Assembly (NCBI GenBank): GCA_910575815.1
Contig: CAJTFN010000005.1
Span: 194,965-258,964, forward strand
Length of the DNA: 64,000 nt
From: Oscillospiraceae bacterium
Lineage (GTDB): Bacteria; Bacillota; Clostridia; Oscillospirales; Oscillospiraceae
Direction of reading: 5' to 3'
Under the pieces are notes generated by a model that was not told the DNA's origin, searched no databases, and saw only the letters and a program-made list of their open reading frames with translations. Position 1 is the stretch's first letter, and each line of letters opens with the position of its first letter. The position numbers and the translations under genes are program-made. Of the stretch, positions 58,352 through 64,000 are shown piece after piece.

Positions 58352-59899
58352 TCATATATCCATGCAGAAGTCTTTCATCTTCCAGACGATCTCCACCTGA
58401 TTATTGGGATAGACATATACCCGTTCAATCAGCGTATCGGCCAGCCCAGCCGTCAGGCTACCAGCCCCGACTACCTCCCGCGCCAGCTCGGTCCTGGCGC
58501 TTTTTGCTTTTTCGTCCATCTCCATCTGCGAGGTCTGCACCTTCAGATTGGAGTGGATTTCCCGCAGCCGGTCAAGCTCGCCGTCAATAGCGGATTTCTC
58601 GCTTTTGTAGTCCGCCATGGTGATCTGCTTCAAAATGAACCGCTCATACAGCGCCCGCTTTTGGTCCAGACAGCGATTGATCTGCTTGTCATACTCGGCC
58701 TGTTCCGCAAGCTGAACATCCAGCATTCCGGCGTTGGAGAGATCAGCCACATTCAAAATGACCTGCGCCTGTTTAGAGAGAATTTTGTATAACATCCCCT
58801 CCAGTTCTGCCTCCATGATCGTCAGGCCGTGGCAGGGGGCGGCTTCGTTTACCTTGCTGTGCCGACACTGAAAATAGTGATTTTTGTTTGCTGTCCGTGG
58901 CATAGCGTGACGGCAGCACCCACAGAACACTTTGCGCCGCAAGGGATAGGCATTAGCGTTTTTCTTGGGAGACTTCATCCGGGGCCGCCGGGCCTGCACC
59001 TGATCGAATAATTCCTTGCTGATGATGGCCTGATGGTGGTCGGGAATCTTGATCCACTGGCTTTCATCCTTCATCCGAACCCGGTGCCCGCCTACCTCCG
59101 TCACTTCCCGCTTTCCGATGATATATGTGCCGGTGTAGCGTTCATCCTCCAGAATGTGAATCACAGAGGATTCCTGCCAAATCCCGCAGCACCGGGAAAT
59201 GTCGTGGCCGTTGTAGCCGTGGGCTGCTTTGTACTCGGCAGGAGTGGGGATATGACGCTCAAACAGGGCCTTGACGATCTCATTCGGAGTGCGCCCATCC
59301 CGCGCCAATTCAAAGATCATCTGGACAATGGGGGCAGTTTCCTCGTTCGGCTCCATGCGGCCATCCGCACCCTTCCGGTAGCCGTAAGGACAAGTTTTAC
59401 TCTGATACTCGCCTCGCCGGAACTTCACATACTTGGCGCTTTTGTATTTGATGGACAGGTCCCGGCTGTAAAACTCGCTGACCAGATACTTGAATGCCAC
59501 ATTGATGCCGCCCGTGTCGCCATGGAGGGTGTCACTGTCAAAATTGTCGTTGATGGAGATGAAGCGGACACCGTACAGAGGGAAAACCATTTCCATAAAG
59601 TATCCCACTTCAATGCTGTTGCGCCCGAACCGGGTGAAGTCCTTCACAACGATACAGTTGATTTTTCCCTCCCGAATCTGGTCAAGCAATTCCTGGACGG
59701 CGGGCCGCTCGAAGTTGGTCCCGCTGTACCCGTTGTCGATGAACTCCAAGACCTCTACATTCTTAAGGCCCTCCATAGCATCAACGTATTGGTGGAGTGC
59801 GTTTTTCTGGTTCTCAATGCTGAAACTGCCCACCTTGCTGTCCTCGGTGGAGAGCCGGATATAGAGGGCGATCACATAGGGAATCAGACTGCTACTCAT
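58352..59899 (-). CDS. Large serine recombinase (TnpX-like)
   Basis: Intact large serine recombinase of 515 aa. Resolvase domain with ALYIRLSTEDSK (nucleophile Ser17), NGYSGTNFERPAV, VKDFTRFGRN; Recombinase domain about 175-290; zinc ribbon CGCC...CRHSK..PC at about 340-375; coiled coil and a C-terminal domain (LIERVYVYPNNQVEIVWK). It is encoded at the end of the element with the presumed attachment site just past its 3' end near 58288-58340. Its first codons overlap the truncated recombinase encoded upstream. Confidence 0.92.
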   Translation of the reverse strand: MSSSLIPYVIALYIRLSTEDSKVGSFSIENQKNALHQYVDAMEGLKNVEVLEFIDNGYSGTNFERPAVQELLDQIREGKINCIVVKDFTRFGRNSIEVGYFMEMVFPLYGVRFISINDNFDSDTLHGDTGGINVAFKYLVSEFYSRDLSIKYKSAKYVKFRRGEYQSKTCPYGYRKGADGRMEPNEETAPIVQMIFELARDGRTPNEIVKALFERHIPTPAEYKAAHGYNGHDISRCCGIWQESSVIHILEDERYTGTYIIGKREVTEVGGHRVRMKDESQWIKIPDHHQAIISKELFDQVQARRPRMKSPKKNANAYPLRRKVFCGCCRHAMPRTANKNHYFQCRHSKVNEAAPCHGLTIMEAELEGMLYKILSKQAQVILNVADLSNAGMLDVQLAEQAEYDKQINRCLDQKRALYERFILKQITMADYKSEKSAIDGELDRLREIHSNLKVQTSQMEMDEKAKSARTELAREVVGAGSLTAGLADTLIERVYVYPNNQVEIVWKMKDFCMDI

Positions 59900-60641
59900 T
59901 TCCCAGCACCTCCATCACACGCTCAAAGCCGCTTTCAAAGGCAAAGTCGATGGAAACATCCTCCGGGCCATTCACCGTGACCTTCCCAATCAGTTGATTT
60001 ACCAGCAGGGCGGAGAGAGCCGTGTTCTTGTCTACCGCCGCCAGCTTGTCGGCCATACTGGTGTACCGTGCCACCTGCCGCTCCAACTCGGATTGCCGGG
60101 TTTGAAGCTGCTGAACACGCTCCACCGCACCGCTGATCTTCTGACTGTAATCCTCCTGCATTTCCAGGTACTCCGCCCTAGTGAGGATGCCCTTGACGAA
60201 GCTCTCATAGAGGCCAGCGCGGAGGGCCTTGTCCTTCTGCGTCTGCCGCCCCAGCTCGTTGATCTCCTGCTCCACCTGGGCCTTCTGCGCGGCGATCCTG
60301 CCGTCACACTGTTTCAGCCGCAGGGCCTCGCCCATCACGACCTCGGCTTTCTGCCGGATGATGGTGAGAATCGTGTCAAACAAATCAGGTTCCGGCAAAT
60401 GAATAATGCCGCCTGTGCAGGAACCTTCCCCCATCCGGTCATTGGAGATACAGCGGTAGAAGTACCGCCCGTGACTTCTCTGCCGGTGAAGGTTTTTACC
60501 GCAGTGGGCGCAGAACACACGCCCCCGCAGGATGTTCTCGCTGTAAGGATTTTTCATGGTCCTGGTGTACTTTGCCGCCATTTGCTCCCGGACGGCCTGG
60601 GTCTTTGTGAATACCTCCCGGCTGACCAATGGCTCATACAA
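59892..60641 (-). pseudogene. C-terminal half of a second serine recombinase
   Basis: The frame reads EPLVSREVFTKTQAVREQM, a zinc ribbon (CAHCGKNLHRQ...CISNDRMGEGSC), a coiled coil and the KVTVNGPEDVSIDFAF end of a large serine recombinase. The whole catalytic domain is missing: the sequence changes at about 60630-60645 into a plus-strand conjugative-element gene. Tandem recombinases are common in clostridial elements, so this looks like a partner gene cut by a rearrangement. Confidence 0.82.
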
Positions 60642-61161
60642 GTATTATTCTACCCAGCGGCCCGTTGACATCGGCACGTTCCCCAATGGCAAGGAAAACC
60701 CGCCCATCCGGATCGAAAACTACGAGGGCCGGATTTGGGTGGAGCATGATACCCGGCTTGCATGGGGCGAGCTGGCCTATGCCCAGCCGCTCACGGAAAA
60801 GGAGCTCTATAATTACGAACTCAAGCCATCCCGTGATAACCCGGATATGCGGCGGCTGATGGATACCCAGGCCCAGGTGGTGGGGAAATGGGAGGACGAG
60901 GGCTGCATCCCTGATGGAAAGCGGCTGACATGGTTTTACCCGGATTTTGGGTGCTATGTAGTGAAAGAATTTGTTTCCCCGGAGCGGCTGGCCGAGTGTG
61001 CCCGTGGGGTGGAGCTCCAGCAGGAGGCCGCTGGCCGTAAACGGGCCCGGCAGGAAAAACCCCCGATTGCCGCACAACTGCGGGAGGCTGGGAAACTGGC
61101 CGGGGAACGGCAGGCCCCCGCCGCGCCCAAACGGAACACGCCCGACCGGGGCGACAGGTAG
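60640..61161 (+). CDS. Conjugative-element hypothetical protein, 5' end lost
   Basis: Reads KYYSTQRPVDIGTFPNGKENPPIRIENY..., ending about 173 codons later. Proteins starting with this STQRPVDIGTFP motif are common next to mobC and relaxase genes in Tn1549-like and related clostridial elements and have no known function. No good start is seen at the junction with the truncated recombinase. The open frame runs back to 60556 through recombinase antisense DNA, so the original start is probably missing or replaced. Its stop lies 2 nt before mobC. Confidence 0.65.
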   Translation, partial: KYYSTQRPVDIGTFPNGKENPPIRIENYEGRIWVEHDTRLAWGELAYAQPLTEKELYNYELKPSRDNPDMRRLMDTQAQVVGKWEDEGCIPDGKRLTWFYPDFGCYVVKEFVSPERLAECARGVELQQEAAGRKRARQEKPPIAAQLREAGKLAGERQAPAAPKRNTPDRGDR

Positions 61162-61163
61162 GC

Positions 61164-61514
61164 ATGGCCGGAAAAAAGCGCCGCCGCCCCGTCCATCTTC
61201 ATGTGATGGTATCCGAGGAAGAGCAGGCGCTTATCCGGGAACGCATGGCCCAGGCGGGCATCCGCAATATGGGCGCGTATATGCGGAGGATGGCTCTGTG
61301 CGGCTATGTGCTCCAAGTTGACCTTGCCCCCGTCCGGGAGCTGGTGTCCCTCCAGCGGCGGTGCTCAAACAATCTCAATCAAGTGGCTATCCATGCCAAC
61401 ACCTACGGGGGGATTTACCCCGAGGAAATATCGGCCCTGCAACGGGACTACTCCGCTTTGTGGGGGCCTTTGTCTGATTTGCTGAAACAGCTTTCCGCGC
61501 TGGTGGAGCTGTGA
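61164..61514 (+). CDS. mobC: Mobilization relaxosome protein MobC
   Basis: Relaxosome accessory protein of 116 aa. It has a basic start (MAGKKRRRPVHLHVMVSEEE), a ribbon-helix-helix-like region (GIRNMGAYMRRMALCGYV) and the MobC core LQRRCSNNLNQVAIHANTYGGIYPEEI. It binds the transfer origin and helps the relaxase encoded downstream. Confidence 0.85.
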   Translation: MAGKKRRRPVHLHVMVSEEEQALIRERMAQAGIRNMGAYMRRMALCGYVLQVDLAPVRELVSLQRRCSNNLNQVAIHANTYGGIYPEEISALQRDYSALWGPLSDLLKQLSALVEL

Positions 61515-61520
61515 TTTGCT

Positions 61521-61553
61521 GGGGAGCGGTGCTGTGCCGCTCCCCGGCTTTTT
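61521..61553 (+). terminator. Terminator after mobC
   Basis: Perfect 9-bp stem (ggggagcgg / ccgctcccc), 7-nt loop, then GGCTTTTT. Confidence 0.8.
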
Positions 61554-61561
61554 CGTACTTC

Positions 61562-61576
61562 GGGACATTTTGTCCC
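61562..61576. repeat. Short palindrome, copy 1
   Basis: GGGACATTTTGTCCC followed by AAAG. An identical palindrome is at 63601-63615, so the pair flanks the cargo gene and relaxase. Confidence 0.55.
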
Positions 61577-61671
61577 AAAGCGAAAGTGGACTATTAAAAA
61601 CAACTGTGATATACTTGAACATAATTCTGAATAATAAGTGATGTCTCAATACACTACAGAAAGAGGTATAA

Positions 61672-62067
61672 ATGTTATGGATTTATATCCAGTGGTATGA
61701 GGTTTGTAGCAACATATCAAGTTTTTATGGGTTAATGAAAGAGACTGGATATGAACAATATTACCAGAGCATATATGGAGGACTTTCATTTGAAACACAC
61801 GCATTAAATTCAACAATGGACTTGAGTGTTGACGAAAGTGGACTTAGCTTGAAGTATATAAGAAATCCTGTGGGGGGCGGCTCTACTTTTGCACTGGCCT
61901 GCACTTTTTCTATGGGGGCATTAAAGGCGTTGTACGAATATCTTAATGATGGGGAAGAAGAAAAGCGAGAGTTTAGGGCGTTCTTTCTTGATTTTCAGAA
62001 AAAACGAGATATTGCAACTCATAATTTGGATATGATAAGGGACACGCAGAGTAGCAAGGGAGGTTAG
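61672..62067 (+). CDS. Hypothetical cargo protein
   Basis: Protein of 131 aa, not recognised. It is A+T-rich, unlike the mobilization genes on either side, which suggests that it was inserted as cargo. The sequence is mixed alpha/beta (YEVCSNISSFYGLMKETGYEQYY, LSVDESGLSLKYIRNPVGGG) without signal peptide or membrane helices. An AAAGAGG lies upstream of the ATG. It is separated from both neighbours by terminators, so it is a single-gene insert in the relaxase operon. Confidence 0.5.
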   Translation: MLWIYIQWYEVCSNISSFYGLMKETGYEQYYQSIYGGLSFETHALNSTMDLSVDESGLSLKYIRNPVGGGSTFALACTFSMGALKALYEYLNDGEEEKREFRAFFLDFQKKRDIATHNLDMIRDTQSSKGG

Positions 62068-62120
62068 GCAAAACGGAGGATTATAGAAATTCTCTGGAGC
62101 ATGAATTAAACAGTATATTA

Positions 62121-62150
62121 ACGGCGGGTAGTTGCCCGCCGTTATTTTTT
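62121..62150 (+). terminator. Terminator between the cargo gene and the relaxase
   Basis: 8-bp stem (acggcggg / cccgccgt), short loop, then TATTTTTT, ending only 11 nt before the relaxase ribosome-binding site. Confidence 0.75.
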
Positions 62151-62168
62151 AGAAACGGAGGTGCTACC

Positions 62169-63575
62169 ACGGCCACGACCTACATCCGGCCCTACAAGCA
62201 GGCGGCGGGACTGAGCGCCGTCCAAACGATGGAGGAGCGGTTTGCCTACGGGCTCAACCCCCAAAAGTTGGGGGCCATGTCCTCCCACCTCTGCGACCCG
62301 GCCACAGCCGCCGCCGAGTTTCTGCTGGTGAAAAGCGAATACCAGGCGGCCACGGCCCGGCCCGTGGAGCGCGGGGCTCTGTTCTTCCAGATACGGCAGG
62401 CGTTCCCGCCCGGTGAGGTGACGGCGGAGGAGGCAAACAAGCTGGGCTTTGAAACGGCGATGCGCTGGACGAAAGGCAAGTACCAGTTTTTCGTCTGCAC
62501 CCATACCGACAAGGGCCATCTGCACAACCACATCTATTTCAACTCCACGGCCTTTGACTGCTCCCGGAAATTCCATAATTTCCTCGGCTCCAGCTTTGCC
62601 CTCCGGCGGCTGTCTGACCGGGTATGTCTGGAGCATGATTTGTCCGTGATACAAAATCCCAAACAGCACAGCAAGGGCCGTTTCCTCCACTATGGCCAGT
62701 GGATAGGGGAAAAGCCGCCCTCCGCGCAGCAGCGGGTGCGGCTGGCAATCATCGCGGCCCTTGAAAAAAAGCCCGCCGACTTTGCCGCGTTCCTCCGGCT
62801 GATGGAGGAGTCCGGCTTTGCCGTCAAGCGTGGGCGGGGCGGCGTGGTGTCGTTCCTTGCTCCGGGGCAGGACAAGTACACCCGGCTCCGGGCATCCACC
62901 CTTGGCGCGGGCTTTGACCCCGAGGACATCCGGGCGGTGATCGCCGGGGAGCGGCCCCTCCCGGAGCTCCCCAAGGACGCGCCGCCCCCGCCCCGGCAGG
63001 TGGGCCTTATCATTGACATCCAACAGCGCATGGCCCAAGGCAAGGGCCCGGCTTATGAACGCTGGGCGAAAGTCTACAATCTGAAACAGATGGCCGCCGC
63101 CCTCCAGTTTTTGCAGGAGAACAATCTCACCGACTATGACGCGCTGGCGGCAAAGACCACGGCGGCGGTTGACCGGGCCCACGCGCTGGCCGGGGAGCTC
63201 CAGACCACCGAGGCCGCCCTCTCGAAAGTCTCCGAGCTGATGAGGGCCGTGGTGGACTATGCCAAGGCCCGGCCCGTGTTCGATGGCTACAAGGCGGCCC
63301 GGTACTCGAAAAAATACCTTGCCGAGCACGAGGCGGAGCTTGCCACCTACCGGGCGGCCCGGGCCGCTATGAATGAATTGTTGGGCGGTGCAAAGCTCCC
63401 CAAAATGGACGCGCTGAAAAAACAGCGGCGGGAGCTGGCGGACAGGAAAAAGGCCCTCTATGCCGAGTATAGGCAGGCCCAGCGGGATATGCGGGAGGCC
63501 GTGGCGGTCAAGGCCAACATCGACCATCTGCTCGGCCTTACGGACGGGCGCACTGATAAGGAACAGACGCGATAG
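62169..63575 (+). CDS. Relaxase (MobA/VirD2-type), apparently starting at ACG
   Basis: DNA-nicking relaxase of 468 aa. The N-terminus ATTYIRPYKQAAGLSAVQTMEERFAYGLNPQKL follows the pattern of this relaxase family, and the metal-binding His triad is present (HTDKGHLHNHIYFNS, about residue 118). The C-terminal half is helical with a coiled coil. The usual start codon position, 8 nt after GGAGGTG, holds ACG where relatives have ATG. The first in-frame ATG is at 62229 and would delete the conserved N-terminal tyrosine segment. Translation from ACG may be weak, or the gene may be defective. Confidence 0.8.
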   Translation, partial: TATTYIRPYKQAAGLSAVQTMEERFAYGLNPQKLGAMSSHLCDPATAAAEFLLVKSEYQAATARPVERGALFFQIRQAFPPGEVTAEEANKLGFETAMRWTKGKYQFFVCTHTDKGHLHNHIYFNSTAFDCSRKFHNFLGSSFALRRLSDRVCLEHDLSVIQNPKQHSKGRFLHYGQWIGEKPPSAQQRVRLAIIAALEKKPADFAAFLRLMEESGFAVKRGRGGVVSFLAPGQDKYTRLRASTLGAGFDPEDIRAVIAGERPLPELPKDAPPPPRQVGLIIDIQQRMAQGKGPAYERWAKVYNLKQMAAALQFLQENNLTDYDALAAKTTAAVDRAHALAGELQTTEAALSKVSELMRAVVDYAKARPVFDGYKAARYSKKYLAEHEAELATYRAARAAMNELLGGAKLPKMDALKKQRRELADRKKALYAEYRQAQRDMREAVAVKANIDHLLGLTDGRTDKEQTR

Positions 63576-63600
63576 CGGCGGTGACGCAGCCAACCTCTTT

Positions 63601-63615
63601 GGGACATTTTGTCCC
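63601..63615. repeat. Short palindrome, copy 2
   Basis: GGGACATTTTGTCCC followed by AAAG, identical to 61562-61576. It lies 25 nt after the relaxase stop. Confidence 0.55.
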
Positions 63616-63763
63616 AAAGAGCCGGGTTTGGGGAGGCTCCCCAACAAGCATTTTTGCGGGCCTGCGGCCCAGCAAAAATTTCGGAGTGTGGCCACACCCG
63701 AATTGCTTGCCGAAACGCGCAACCCCGGAAGTAGCGCGAAAAAACGGAGGCGCGTGCTTCTCT

Positions 63764-63940
63764 TTACGCATCCTCCGTTTCTTTAGCCGCTTTCATCGCT
63801 TGGATCATGGCTTCTACAATTTTTAGTTCTTTTTCGTCCAGGGCGTTAAGAATGGCGTCGATCCGCTTTCTGCACTCACTCCCTATTACAATAAGATTTA
63901 CGGTAAGAGGCACGGCAGCCAGCCGTGTCTTTTTCCTCAT
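63764..63940 (-). CDS. Small hypothetical protein of the mobile element
   Basis: Protein of 58 aa (MRKKTRLAAVPLTVNLIVIG...). The second half is a helix ending LDEKELKIVEAMIQAMKAAKE, a tail seen in short regulators and hypotheticals of clostridial integrative elements. No strong ribosome-binding site is seen. It may be the end of a longer or decayed gene. Confidence 0.4.
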   Translation of the reverse strand: MRKKTRLAAVPLTVNLIVIGSECRKRIDAILNALDEKELKIVEAMIQAMKAAKETEDA

Positions 63941-64000
63941 TGTTGCCAAAGCTGTTAGAATGGGAAGGCATTGGTCTGACGTATCACTCCAGGGACTGAC

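Noticed and set aside
1..64000. CRISPR arrays, rRNA or tRNA genes
   Set aside because: No regularly spaced repeat array and no cloverleaf or rRNA signature was noticed on either strand; the repeats seen are pairs only.

Overview
The window looks like chromosomal DNA of an anaerobic, motile, spore-forming member of the Clostridia, most like the high-GC gut Oscillospiraceae (Oscillibacter, Intestinimonas and Flavonifractor type). This is inferred from the G+C-rich codon use, a sporulation sigma factor K fragment, rubrerythrin, SLH-domain proteins, a long flagellin and several Clostridia-type serine-recombinase elements. No rRNA, tRNA or CRISPR array was seen.

Layout. (1) 1-5.7 kb is the right end of a skin-like element: two large serine recombinases, three small paralogous proteins that share a domain with the C-terminus of the first recombinase, and then the 3' half of sigK, which the element interrupts. 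(2) 5.8-16.6 kb is core and housekeeping DNA, mostly on the minus strand: LDH, an FAD/Rieske oxidoreductase, an ECF sigma/anti-sigma pair, a TipA-like MerR regulator, a macrodomain protein, YigZ, HflX, a CAT-like enzyme, a broken Imm26-like gene and ribosomal protein L31. Two copies of a dispersed intergenic repeat lie here. (3) 16.8-23.9 kb is a complete type I restriction-modification operon, hsdM-hsdS-hsdR. (4) 24-35 kb carries a secreted SLH/leucine-rich-repeat protein, an SDR oxidoreductase, rubrerythrin, a membrane-anchored M15D (VanX-like) peptidase, a DUF6194-like protein, glycerate kinase and a GH13 glycosidase. (5) 35.2-42.1 kb is a molybdenum unit: a Crp/Fnr regulator divergent from moaA-moaC-MOSC-moeA-like-modA-modB-modC-mogA. 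A perfect palindrome sits at the class II activator position of the shared promoter region. (6) 43.4-57.4 kb, all on the minus strand, is a flagellin island. In transcription order it holds a resolvase, a TnpB-like protein, csrA, fliC, and then glycosyltransferases, acetyltransferases, dTDP-sugar enzymes and a radical SAM protein. (7) 57.7-64 kb is nested mobile DNA: a truncated tyrosine integrase, one intact and one truncated serine recombinase, and mobilization genes (mobC, relaxase) of an integrative element.

The most interesting observation is the TnpB-like protein at 55412-56557. It is full length and keeps its zinc ribbon, but all three RuvC catalytic acidic residues appear to be replaced (D to N, E to R, D to E). 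It has no tnpA partner and sits directly upstream of csrA and fliC. That is the profile of an exapted nuclease-dead TnpB (TldR), an RNA-guided repressor, here in a Clostridium-type flagellar locus. A structured region just downstream has the layout of a guide RNA.

Working together: CsrA, the putative TldR and a site-specific resolvase could all act on flagellin expression, while the downstream genes make and attach a dTDP-derived amino sugar to flagellin. The skin-like element would have to be excised by the adjacent recombinase before functional sigma K could be made in the mother cell.
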